In this document: positions 22,544-30,360 of the stretch, piece after piece | Position numbering within the stretch: the first letter of the stretch is position 1 | Layout of the letters: every line of letters starts with the position of its first letter | DNA from: Stutzerimonas kunmingensis | GTDB lineage: Bacteria > Pseudomonadota > Gammaproteobacteria > Pseudomonadales > Pseudomonadaceae | Assembly (NCBI RefSeq): GCF_014764705.1 | Contig: NZ_JACXXG010000001.1 | Coordinates: 299,785 to 363,784, forward strand | Direction of reading: 5' to 3' | DNA length: 64,000 nucleotides | Program-made: the position numbers and the translations under genes | The notes under the pieces: generated by a model | Seen by the model: only the letters and a program-made list of their open reading frames with translations | Database searches by the model: none | What the model was told of the DNA's origin: nothing

Positions 22544-22993
22544 ATGACGAACGCTGCCGGTGATTCCGGGACTATGACGTGCATCCGCTTCTCGGAAATC
22601 GAACGGTACGTGCCTGCTCTGCCGGGACTCTATGAGATCTACAAGGACGACGGCACGGCGTTGAAGGTTGGAATCGGCGTCAACCTGCGCAAGCGGCTGA
22701 TTCAGCACCGGAAGTCTCGCCAGAGCAGACTGATCCTCAGGGCTGGCGGTGACTGGAACAACCCTGCCGATGTCAGGAGCGCCCAGTCGATACTGGCTAA
22801 ACATCTGTACTTTGCCGGCGGCATCGACGGATACGACCTCCGAGCGGAAGCGGGTCGGCAGGCGTTTCTCGAAGAGCGTTGCTACATCCGCGTCCGGATT
22901 ACTTCGAGCCGTGAGGAGGCGCGTTCGCTGGAACGTGTGCTGGAGGCCGGCGGAGCCTGTCCTTTTCAGGGACGGGTGAATCCTGAGCGTTGA
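22544..22993 (+). CDS. GIY-YIG-like nuclease-fold protein
   Basis: Protein of 149 residues. The motif GLYEIYKDDGTALKVGIG followed by NLRKRLIQH is a degenerate GIY-YIG signature (GLY and VGIG), with the Arg and His of the first helix kept. A possible catalytic Glu lies later (EARSLERVLE). It could be a small endonuclease or an inactive homologue. There is no nearby restriction or mobile-element gene. Start at the first ATG; ATG 22574 is also possible. Confidence 0.6.
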   Translation: MTNAAGDSGTMTCIRFSEIERYVPALPGLYEIYKDDGTALKVGIGVNLRKRLIQHRKSRQSRLILRAGGDWNNPADVRSAQSILAKHLYFAGGIDGYDLRAEAGRQAFLEERCYIRVRITSSREEARSLERVLEAGGACPFQGRVNPER

Positions 22994-23027
22994 GCTCCGC
23001 CGGGTGGTGCCAGCAGTCGCCGCGCCT

Positions 23028-24209
23028 TCAAACCGCCTGCCTTTGCCGGTAGCCCTGCGCAACCTGCGCCAGCACCACCAGCGTCACGATGGGCAGCAGC
23101 CCGATGTTCACCGCTGCCCAGCCAGCCTGAGCGATCAACGCGCCAGAGGCGAAGGACATCACCGCGGCGACGCTGCCGTTGCTCAGCTCCATCAGGCCCT
23201 GTGTCCGGGCGCGTTCGCTTGCGGCATGGCCCTGGGCCAGCTGGGTGGTGCCGGCGACCAGCATCAGGTTCCAGCCGATGCCTAGCAGGCAGCTGCTGAG
23301 CAGGAAATGCCAGTGGCTGACGCCGAGCAGCGCGACCACCGCGCTGGCGATCAGCAATCCTCCACCCACACAGGCGACCAGCCGGCAGCCGAAGCGGTCC
23401 ACCAGCGGCCCGGCGACGAATGCCGGGAGGAACATGCCGAGCATGTGCCACTGGATGACCTGACCGCTGGCCTGCAGATCCAGACCTTCGCCATGCATCG
23501 CCAGGGGCGTGGCGTTCATCACCAGGATCATCAGGCCGTGGCCGGCGGCGGTGGTCAGCACCGCGGCGCGAATGGTCGGCCGTGCGAGCAATGCCTGCCA
23601 GCTGACCGCCGCCGCATCGGCGCGGGTCGCCGGCTTTCCCGAGGTCGCAGGCAGCCCGGCCAAGACCATGAACCCCAGTGCCGCCAGGCTGGCGATCAAC
23701 AGATAGGTGCCAGCGAAGGGTACGCGAGCGAGATCGCGCACCATATGGCCGAGCGTGGGCGCGATCAGCGCCGCCAGTACGCCACCGCCGATCACGCAGG
23801 CCGTGGCTCGCCCCTTGAAGGCATCGCTCACCGCTTCCAGCGCGGCGAAGCGGTAATACATCGCCGAGGCCTGGTAGGCGCCGATGGGCAGGGCGCCGAG
23901 GCAAAGCAGGGTGAAGCTGTCGAGCCAGAGCGACAGCGCGCTGATCAGCCCGCCCAGCACGCCGGCCAGCGCTCCGATGAGAAAGCCGGCGCGTCGACCG
24001 CGGCGCTGCATCAGCCCCGCCAGTGGTTGCAGGGCGAGCAGGCTACCAAGCATCAGCAGGGCCAGCGGCAGGGTGGCGAGACCGGCCGCCGGCGCCAGGC
24101 GCAGCCCGACGATGGAGGTGAAGATGATCCCGGTCATCGAGCAGGACCAGAACAGCGCCTGGGCGATGAACAGGCGCAGGACCTGAGGGTTACTGAACAA
24201 TAGGTGCAT
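23028..24209 (-). CDS. MFS transporter
   Basis: Membrane carrier of 393 residues with about 12 helices. The loop 2-3 motif is degenerate ([17 protein letters not shown]); the second half has VAGPLVDRFGCRLVACVG. The substrate is unknown. It lies 92 bases downstream of the GlxA-type regulator on the same strand, which may control it. Confidence 0.85.
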   Translation of the reverse strand: MHLLFSNPQVLRLFIAQALFWSCSMTGIIFTSIVGLRLAPAAGLATLPLALLMLGSLLALQPLAGLMQRRGRRAGFLIGALAGVLGGLISALSLWLDSFTLLCLGALPIGAYQASAMYYRFAALEAVSDAFKGRATACVIGGGVLAALIAPTLGHMVRDLARVPFAGTYLLIASLAALGFMVLAGLPATSGKPATRADAAAVSWQALLARPTIRAAVLTTAAGHGLMILVMNATPLAMHGEGLDLQASGQVIQWHMLGMFLPAFVAGPLVDRFGCRLVACVGGGLLIASAVVALLGVSHWHFLLSSCLLGIGWNLMLVAGTTQLAQGHAASERARTQGLMELSNGSVAAVMSFASGALIAQAGWAAVNIGLLPIVTLVVLAQVAQGYRQRQAV

Positions 24210-24301
24210 GGCGAGGCCCCTTGAGGGTGATGAGCGGGCACAGCGCTGCCTGGCGATAAGCCGGGCAAGCTGTGAACGGTGAGTGAGGTTCGGACTAGGC
24301 G

Positions 24302-25291
24302 TCAGCCGAAGCGCTGATAGAAGTCCCGCGGGCTGACCGACAGGTGTTTCTGAAAGCTGCGCCTGAGGTTTTCCGGATGGCCGAAGCCGGTCAGCCGCGC
24401 CACCGTCGCGATCGAGGCCTGGGCGTCGAGCAGCAGGTTACGTGCGGCTTCCAGGCGCACCCGCTCAATGTATTGGCCCGGCCCCATGCCTGTTTCCTGG
24501 CTGAACAGGCGGCACAGCGTGCGCGGCGTCATATGCGCCTGGGCGGCCAGCGCCTCGATGGACAGGTCGTCGCCCAGGTTCCCGGGAATCCATTCCAGTA
24601 GCGCGGCAAGGCGCGCCACGCCGCCACTCGGTGTCGCCAGCATCGGGCTGAATTGAGTCTGCCCGCCGGGCCGGCGCAGAAACATCACCAGCCGCTGCGC
24701 AACCGAAAGCGCCAACGCGCGGCCGAGATCGGCCTCGACCAACGCCAGCGCCAGGTCGATGCCCGCCGTGACGCCCGCCGAGCTGAACAGATGCGCCGCC
24801 TGCGGATCGGTCGGGTCATAGGTGTGCAACCGGTCACCCTGCACCTCGATGGCTGGGTACGTGCCCAGCGCAGCGAGGTCCGCCCAGTGCGTGGTCGCCT
24901 TGCGTCCATCGAACAGCCCGGCCTCGGCCAGGATCAGCGCGCCGGAACAGACCGAGCCCAGGCGCCGCACCCTGGGTTCGGCGGCCCGCAGCCAGTCGAG
25001 CAGCGGTTGGTCGTGCTTCTGCGAATCCACGCCGACACCGCCCGGAACCAGCAAGGTATCCAGCGTGGCCGGATCGCACACGGCCCAGCTCGCATCCGCC
25101 ACCAGCTTCAGCCCCGCCGAGGTAGCGACCGGGCCGACGCTGGCAGCGAGCAGCATCAGCTCGTAATGTCTCGGCAGGCCCTGACGCTGCCGCTCGACAT
25201 TAGCCGAGGCGAACACCTGCATCGGGCCGGTGACATCGAGGCTCATCACATCCGGGTAGATCAGGCAGGCGACGGTGCGGGTGGCGTCCAT
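24302..25291 (-). CDS. GlxA-family transcriptional regulator (DJ-1/PfpI domain + AraC HTH)
   Basis: Protein of 329 residues. Residues 1-170 form a DJ-1/PfpI amidotransferase-like domain with the nucleophile-elbow region LGSVCSGALILAEAGLFDG, and residues 230-329 an AraC/XylS double helix-turn-helix (LSIEALAAQAHMTPRTLCRLF and the family signature near GFGHPENLRRSFQ). Such proteins respond to small metabolites such as glycine betaine, carnitine or formaldehyde-related cues; the ligand here is unknown. ATG 25291 starts in register with the DJ-1 domain. Confidence 0.88.
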   Translation of the reverse strand: MDATRTVACLIYPDVMSLDVTGPMQVFASANVERQRQGLPRHYELMLLAASVGPVATSAGLKLVADASWAVCDPATLDTLLVPGGVGVDSQKHDQPLLDWLRAAEPRVRRLGSVCSGALILAEAGLFDGRKATTHWADLAALGTYPAIEVQGDRLHTYDPTDPQAAHLFSSAGVTAGIDLALALVEADLGRALALSVAQRLVMFLRRPGGQTQFSPMLATPSGGVARLAALLEWIPGNLGDDLSIEALAAQAHMTPRTLCRLFSQETGMGPGQYIERVRLEAARNLLLDAQASIATVARLTGFGHPENLRRSFQKHLSVSPRDFYQRFG

Positions 25292-25394
25292 GGTGCGGCT
25301 CTCAGGGTGGATGCCTGCAGTCTGCTGCCGAGGCGCCGCTGTCGCAATGACAAGGTTCCCACGGATCTTGCCATGCACATTCCTGGCTCAATAA

Positions 25395-25422
25395 AAATCT
25401 AGATATTGACATTTATCGATAT
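25395..25422. promoter_or_regulatory. AT-rich operator-like site 1 upstream of the OYE gene
   Basis: AT-rich segment containing TCTAGATAT then ATCGATAT, in an otherwise GC-rich gap. The TAGATAT element is the reverse complement of ATATCTA, which occurs twice in site 2 about 120 bases downstream. The placing suggests a repressor that binds at both sites, possibly the nearby ArsR-type protein. Confidence 0.4.
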
Positions 25423-25520
25423 GAGGTCGACGATCGGCCTCTTGTCGCAGTTGCGGTATACCCAACTGCACAGCCCTCACGGGGCGGTACTCACATTCGG
25501 TGAGGCAGCCTCCATCATTT

Positions 25521-25546
25521 AATATCTAGAATTCGCGATATCTAAA
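25521..25546. promoter_or_regulatory. AT-rich operator-like site 2 with ATATCTA direct repeats
   Basis: ATATCTA occurs at 25522-25528 and again at 25538-25544, exactly 16 bases apart, just 10 bases before the OYE start codon. Such direct repeats spaced by more than one helical turn could hold two repressor dimers. This also places the site over the ribosome-binding region. Confidence 0.45.
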
Positions 25547-25555
25547 TCTTACGTT

Positions 25556-26680
25556 ATGAATCATAAAGCACTTTTTACTCCCGGCTCCCTTGGCTCCTTC
25601 ACGCTACGTAACCGCATCGTGCTGCCACCGCTGACACGCTCGCGCAGCTCGCAACCGGGCAATATTCCAAACGCCGTAATGGCGACCTACTACCAGCAAC
25701 GTGCCAGTGCAGGGTTCATGGTGACGGAAGGCATTCAGATCGAGCCGCGAGGCCAGGGATATGCCTGGACGCCCGGGATCCACAGCCCTGAGCAGGTCGA
25801 AGGCTGGAAGGCTGTTACCCAGGCGGTGCACGCTGAGGGCGGCGTGATTTTCGCCCAGCTCTGGCATGTCGGCCGTGTCTCGCACACCTCGCTGCAACCC
25901 GGTGGGGCGCAACCTGTCGCGCCGTCCGCCATTGCGGCGACCAACGTCAAAGTCTTTATCGAAACGGGGCCGGGCGAGGGTGCGCTGGTCGAGCCCTCGA
26001 TGCCGCGGGCGCTGTCCAATGCCGAAGTCAAAGAGCTGGTACAGCTCTATGCCGAGGCCGCACGCAACGCGATGGAAGCAGGCTTCGATGGCATCGAGAT
26101 TCACTGCGCCAACGGCTACCTGGTCAACCAGTTCATTTCCGCCCACACCAATCGCAGGACTGACGAATACGGCGGTTCGCTGCAGAACCGGCTGCGCTTC
26201 CTGCGCGAAGCGGTCCAGGCGATAGCCGACGCCATAGGTGCCGAGCGCGTGGGGGTTCGCTTTGCGCCGCTGTTCGCCAGTACGGATGAGGAGCGCGTCT
26301 ACCTTGGCCTGGTGGAGCAAGACCCGCATGAGACCTACATCGAAGCGGTGAAGATTCTGCAAACCATCGGCGTCGCGTACGTATCACTGGCCGAGGCCGA
26401 TTGGGACACCGCGCCCGAACTGCCCAGCAGTTTCAGAGAGGCGGTTCGTGCGGCGTTCAACGGCGCGATCATCTACGCAGGCAAGTACACCCCGGAGCGC
26501 GCCACCGCGGCGATCGAAGCCGGTTGGGCGGATCTGATCGCCTTCGGCCGTCCGTTCATTGCCAACCCCGACTTGCCGGCGCGTATCGCCAACGGTTGGC
26601 CGATGAACCCTCTGGATGCCAGCAGCATGTACGGCGGCACCGAAAAGGGTTACATCGACTACCCGGTGTACGCACACTGA
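25556..26680 (+). CDS. Old yellow enzyme-family alkene reductase (NemA-like)
   Basis: FMN-dependent NADPH ene-reductase of 374 residues acting on electrophilic alkenes such as N-ethylmaleimide or on nitro compounds. It is a TIM barrel beginning LFTPGSLGSFTLRNRIVLPP; the active site segment is IHCANGYLVNQF (His-x2-Asn pair), followed by NRRTDEYGGSLQNR, and the FMN phosphate site is near the IAFGRPFIANPDL segment. Likely forms an electrophile-stress unit with the ArsR-type regulator 88 bases downstream. Confidence 0.9.
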   Translation: MNHKALFTPGSLGSFTLRNRIVLPPLTRSRSSQPGNIPNAVMATYYQQRASAGFMVTEGIQIEPRGQGYAWTPGIHSPEQVEGWKAVTQAVHAEGGVIFAQLWHVGRVSHTSLQPGGAQPVAPSAIAATNVKVFIETGPGEGALVEPSMPRALSNAEVKELVQLYAEAARNAMEAGFDGIEIHCANGYLVNQFISAHTNRRTDEYGGSLQNRLRFLREAVQAIADAIGAERVGVRFAPLFASTDEERVYLGLVEQDPHETYIEAVKILQTIGVAYVSLAEADWDTAPELPSSFREAVRAAFNGAIIYAGKYTPERATAAIEAGWADLIAFGRPFIANPDLPARIANGWPMNPLDASSMYGGTEKGYIDYPVYAH

Positions 26681-26687
26681 GTCGGCG

Positions 26688-26714
26688 TGCGTGCGCTTCC
26701 ATGGAGCGCACGCA
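26688..26714. other. Hairpin between the OYE and ArsR-type genes
   Basis: Perfect 10-bp inverted repeat TGCGTGCGCT / AGCGCACGCA with a seven-base loop, starting 7 bases after the OYE stop. No T-run follows, so it may stabilise or attenuate rather than end the transcript. Confidence 0.5.
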
Positions 26715-26768
26715 GCCAGCGCCGGCAAAGTATCGTAAGATCGCGAAAACCCACTACCTGATGCGGAT

Positions 26769-27074
26769 ATGAGCATAGACGTCAGTGAAGCGCTGAAGGC
26801 CCTGGATAACCCCACGCGGCTGGCCATTCTTACCCTGCTGAAGGACCCGAAGACCAACTTCCCCGAGCAGGAAGCCGATCCCGAGCAGCTGGGTGTCTGC
26901 GTCAGCATCATCCAGGAGCGTGTGGGGTTGTCGCAGTCCACCGTTTCGAATTACCTGGCGGCGCTGCAGCGCGCGCAGTTGGTGACGTCGCAGCGTATCG
27001 GTCCCTGGACCTACTACAAGCGAAACGAAGATAAGATCGCTCAGCTGCTCGAGGCGCTCAGCAAAGCCATCTGA
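26769..27074 (+). CDS. ArsR-family winged-helix regulator
   Basis: Protein of 101 residues with a single ArsR winged helix: LKALDNPTRLAILTLL, then the recognition helix in VGLSQSTVSNYLAALQRA and the wing VTSQRIGPWTYYKRN. The metal-binding CxC of arsenic sensors is missing; only Cys43 (GVCVS) is visible. It may therefore sense an electrophile or redox change, matching the upstream old yellow enzyme. Confidence 0.85.
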   Translation: MSIDVSEALKALDNPTRLAILTLLKDPKTNFPEQEADPEQLGVCVSIIQERVGLSQSTVSNYLAALQRAQLVTSQRIGPWTYYKRNEDKIAQLLEALSKAI

Positions 27075-27167
27075 GCTGGCTGTGAATTGCGTGTCGCTGG
27101 CGTCAGCAGCATGTGAGCCGATCGTTTTTCCAGCCGGACGTGACGGGTCGCTCGCAATGGGGCGCAG

Positions 27168-27965
27168 TTATCGACTGACCTTGCTCGCCCGATATCGCCC
27201 CGGCGTCATGCCGACCACCGTCTTGAAGTCATGAATGAAGTGCGCCTGATCGCTGTATCCGCAGGCCAGGGCGGTGTCCAGTAACGGCTGGCCGGCGCGC
27301 AGCTGGTTGCGCACCTGCGCCACGCGCTGGATGCGGCTGAACTGCTTGGGTGTCATGCCTACATGATGGCGGAACAGGCGCTCCAGCTGGCGCTGGCCGA
27401 GCGGTACGGACTGGAGGAGGTCGGCCAGGCGTGCACGGCCCTCGGTCGCGGTGATCTCCGACAGTAGCTGTTGCACTGGGAAGCGTCGCTCCTGAGTCGC
27501 CTGCAGACGTCTCATCAATTCCTGCTCTACCAGCAGTTGCTGCGCCTCGCGGCTCAGTTCGGCCAGTTGGTCGACCATCCCGGCAAACCCCAGTCGCTGC
27601 CAGTCGGAGCTATGAAAGCCCGCCAGCTCATCCAGGCTGATGCCAAAGAACGCCGCGCCCATCCCAGGGCGAAAGCGCGCGCCCATCAGCCTCACCTGCC
27701 CAGCCAGTTGCAATCGCGAACTGGCAAGCTGCGGCCCGGCGATCAATGCACGCGGCTTGTGCAGATGACCATCGAAGGCCAGCGGGTCGGCGAAATTGAA
27801 GATGACCCCACAGGCGCCGTCCGGATGCAGCATCTGCTCGTCGTACACCGTGGCGGCGTCACCCTCGAGCCACCAGAAGCGCTGCACGTAGGCAGCCAGC
27901 GCTGGCGCAGGCGGGCGAGTCAGGAAGCCACTGATGTGTGGCAGTCGTTCGTGCAGGGCGGACAT
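27168..27965 (-). CDS. AraC-family transcriptional regulator
   Basis: Protein of 265 residues. The N-terminal half resembles the DUF6597 ligand domain (YVQRFWWLEG, MLHPDGACGVIFNF); residues 170-262 form the AraC double helix-turn-helix ending in ACGYSDQAHFIHDFKTVVG. It is divergent from the AhpD-like gene with a gap of 94 bases, so that gene is the likely target. Confidence 0.87.
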   Translation of the reverse strand: MSALHERLPHISGFLTRPPAPALAAYVQRFWWLEGDAATVYDEQMLHPDGACGVIFNFADPLAFDGHLHKPRALIAGPQLASSRLQLAGQVRLMGARFRPGMGAAFFGISLDELAGFHSSDWQRLGFAGMVDQLAELSREAQQLLVEQELMRRLQATQERRFPVQQLLSEITATEGRARLADLLQSVPLGQRQLERLFRHHVGMTPKQFSRIQRVAQVRNQLRAGQPLLDTALACGYSDQAHFIHDFKTVVGMTPGRYRASKVSR

Positions 27966-28059
27966 GGAAGGCGGCGTTCAAAGATGTCGAAAATCTACAA
28001 TAGCTCAGCTCGGCGGCTGCGTAGCCTTGGCTGCACATTCAAACCGAGGAGTGACCACC

Positions 28060-28518
28060 ATGCGCATGAACTACCAGGCCGCCGCCCCCGATGTGATGAC
28101 CGCCATGATCGGGCTGGAAACCTACCTGGCGCGGCAGAGTCGCCGCGAGGACGGCGTCGACAAACCGCTGATGGAGCTGGTCAAGATCCGCGTCTCGCAG
28201 ATCAACGGGTGCGCCTACTGCCTTGACATGCACACCAAGGACGCCCGCGCCCTCGGCGAAACCGAGCAGCGCATCTATGCCCTGAGCGCCTGGCGCGAAA
28301 CCCCGTTCTTTACCGACCGCGAACGCGCCGCGCTGGCCTGGGCCGAGGCCAACACCCTGTTGCCCCAGGGCGTTTCGCAACAGCTGTTCGAGGAGATACG
28401 TGAGTATTTTTCCGAAGCCCAGCTCGCCAACCTGACCCTGGCCATCGCCACCATCAACGCCTGGAATCGCTTTGGCGTGTCCTTCGCGCCGGTGCCGGGC
28501 AGCTACCAGCCGGGGTAG
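28060..28518 (+). CDS. AhpD/carboxymuconolactone-decarboxylase family protein
   Basis: All-helical protein of 152 residues of the alkylhydroperoxidase D family. The redox motif is Cys51-x2-Cys54 followed by His58 (NGCAYCLDMHTKDA), so a peroxidase or disulfide reductase role is plausible. GAGGAG precedes ATG 28060. Divergent from an AraC-type regulator. Confidence 0.9.
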   Translation: MRMNYQAAAPDVMTAMIGLETYLARQSRREDGVDKPLMELVKIRVSQINGCAYCLDMHTKDARALGETEQRIYALSAWRETPFFTDRERAALAWAEANTLLPQGVSQQLFEEIREYFSEAQLANLTLAIATINAWNRFGVSFAPVPGSYQPG

Positions 28519-28557
28519 GGTGGATGCCTGCCGCCACTCGGCTGGAACGTCGGGCGG

Positions 28558-29031
28558 TCAGGGCTTGATCTGCTGGTTGCCCATGGCGCAGAAGCTCTGT
28601 GCCTGCCGGGCAGCCGGCAGTGCACGCAGCCGGCTCATGCATTGGGCCTGGCTTGGCGTCCGTTCCACGCTGAGCATTGCGTTCTCGTCGACAGCGATCA
28701 GGTAGGGCTGGTTGTAGCGCGGGCCATCGTGCCAGCTGCTGAACTGCAGATCGCTGAAGGCGCAGCGATAGTGCATGTGGCCGGCGAAGCCCTTGAAAAG
28801 ATCGTTCCGGAAGATGTGATGGTATTTCTGCCAGTCACGCGCGCGCTGGCCCTCGCGCACCGCTTCGCGGCAACCCTCCAGTTCGGTGATATCCGCTTCA
28901 TGCAGAAACGCGCTCTGCGCCAGGCTGGTGCCGTCCAGCTGCACCGTGGCGACCAGATAGACCCGCTGTTCGGCCGCCTGTGCCGTGAGCGCCATCAGCA
29001 AACCCAGCGTCAACATCCCTGTTCTGATCAA
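28558..29031 (-). CDS. Hypothetical secreted protein
   Basis: Protein of 157 residues with a Sec signal peptide (MIRTGMLTLGLLMALTAQA, cut before AEQ). Three Cys in the mature part could form disulfides. No known domain recognised. It is a single gene between convergent ahpD-like and divergent CNNM genes. Confidence 0.7.
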   Translation of the reverse strand: MIRTGMLTLGLLMALTAQAAEQRVYLVATVQLDGTSLAQSAFLHEADITELEGCREAVREGQRARDWQKYHHIFRNDLFKGFAGHMHYRCAFSDLQFSSWHDGPRYNQPYLIAVDENAMLSVERTPSQAQCMSRLRALPAARQAQSFCAMGNQQIKP

Positions 29032-29287
29032 TCTGCAATGCTCCTGAAGGGCCGTTTCGTCGAGGACCGCACCCTAGCCGAGGAGCGCGTCGGGAAACAA
29101 GCGTGCGAGTGGAAAAGGGCGCCGATCGAGGGGATGAACTCCATTGCCGAGTGCTGTCGAAATCAGTGTGTCCAGCCTGTGCGTACAAGCGGGGAAATGA
29201 AATGTTGCAAGCCCATCGTGGCATCCGGCTAACGCTCGGCGGCTTTGCTGTAAATTGGCCTGCCATTGGCAATGAAATCTCCCGTAC

Positions 29288-30313
29288 ATGACCCTCCTGA
29301 TAGCGTTCGCTGTCTTATCCATCCTCGTTTCATTCATCTGTTCGATCCTCGAAGCCGCACTGCTCTCGCTGACACCGAGCTTTATCGCGCATCAGAAGAC
29401 GACCCGTCCGAAGCTGTACGAGCGCCTGAAAGAACTGAAAGACAAGGTCGACCAGCCGCTCGCGGCCATCCTGACCTTGAATACCGTCGCCCACACCGTT
29501 GGCGCGACCGGTGTCGGTGCGCAGGTCACCGTGGTATTCGGCAACGGCTATGTCGGTATCGCCTCGGCGGTGATGACGGTGCTGATCCTGGTGCTTTCGG
29601 AAATCCTGCCCAAGACCATCGGGGCGCGTTACTGGCGCACGCTGGCGCCTTACCTGCCGCCTCTGTTGAACGGCATGATCCTGGTGCTCAAGCCCTTCAT
29701 CTACCTGTCCGACATGATCATGCGGCTGGTCGGTGGCAAGGAGCCGGAACACGACATCCGCCAGGAGATCAAGGCGTTGACGGTGCTTGGTCGCGAGAAC
29801 AAGAGCCTCGACGAGGACGAGCAGCGCGTCATCAGGAACATCCTCGACCTGCACGAGATCAAGGTCCGTGACGTCATGACACCGCGTACGGTTTGCGACT
29901 ACACGTCACCGGATACCAGCATCGGCGCATTCAAGGAGCAAGTTGCCGACAGCCAGTTCTCTCGCTACCCGGTGATCGGCGACAACGAGAGCCCGCTGGG
30001 TGTGGTGTTTCGCTATGACGCCCTGTCAGCGACCGATGACGAGGCGCCGGTCTCGACGATCATGAAGCCGATGAAAGTCGCGCCGGAAATGACCAGCGTC
30101 GAGAACCTGATGACTCAGCTGCTGCACGAGCGCCAGCACATGTGCCTGGTCTACGACGAGTTCGGCAGCTGGCGCGGCCTGGTGACGCTGGAAGACATCA
30201 TGGAAACCATTATCGGCCAGCCGATCATGGACGAAACGGACGACATCCCGAACATGCGCCGCTTCGCCAAGCGCCGCTGGGATCACCGTATCAAGCGCGC
30301 CCGCGACAGCTGA
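29288..30313 (+). CDS. CNNM/CorC-type hemolysin family membrane protein
   Basis: Protein of 341 residues. Residues 1-150 make a DUF21/CNNM membrane domain with about four helices (ILEAALLSLTPS and LVLSEILPKTIGARY are typical). Residues 185-310 hold a pair of CBS domains (VRDVMTPRTV, VYDEFGSWRGLVTLEDIMETIIG). The usual C-terminal CorC/HlyC domain is absent. The family is linked to Mg2+ or Co2+ transport. Confidence 0.88.
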   Translation: MTLLIAFAVLSILVSFICSILEAALLSLTPSFIAHQKTTRPKLYERLKELKDKVDQPLAAILTLNTVAHTVGATGVGAQVTVVFGNGYVGIASAVMTVLILVLSEILPKTIGARYWRTLAPYLPPLLNGMILVLKPFIYLSDMIMRLVGGKEPEHDIRQEIKALTVLGRENKSLDEDEQRVIRNILDLHEIKVRDVMTPRTVCDYTSPDTSIGAFKEQVADSQFSRYPVIGDNESPLGVVFRYDALSATDDEAPVSTIMKPMKVAPEMTSVENLMTQLLHERQHMCLVYDEFGSWRGLVTLEDIMETIIGQPIMDETDDIPNMRRFAKRRWDHRIKRARDS

Positions 30314-30318
30314 CCGAG

Positions 30319-30347
30319 CATGCGGAGCGGGTCTGCCGCTCCGCATG
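30319..30347. terminator. Bidirectional hairpin between convergent genes
   Basis: Perfect 12-bp inverted repeat CATGCGGAGCGG / CCGCTCCGCATG with a five-base loop, in the 47-base gap between the CNNM gene and the convergent phytase-like gene. No T-run on either side. Confidence 0.6.
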
Positions 30348-30360
30348 AAGCTGCCGGATC

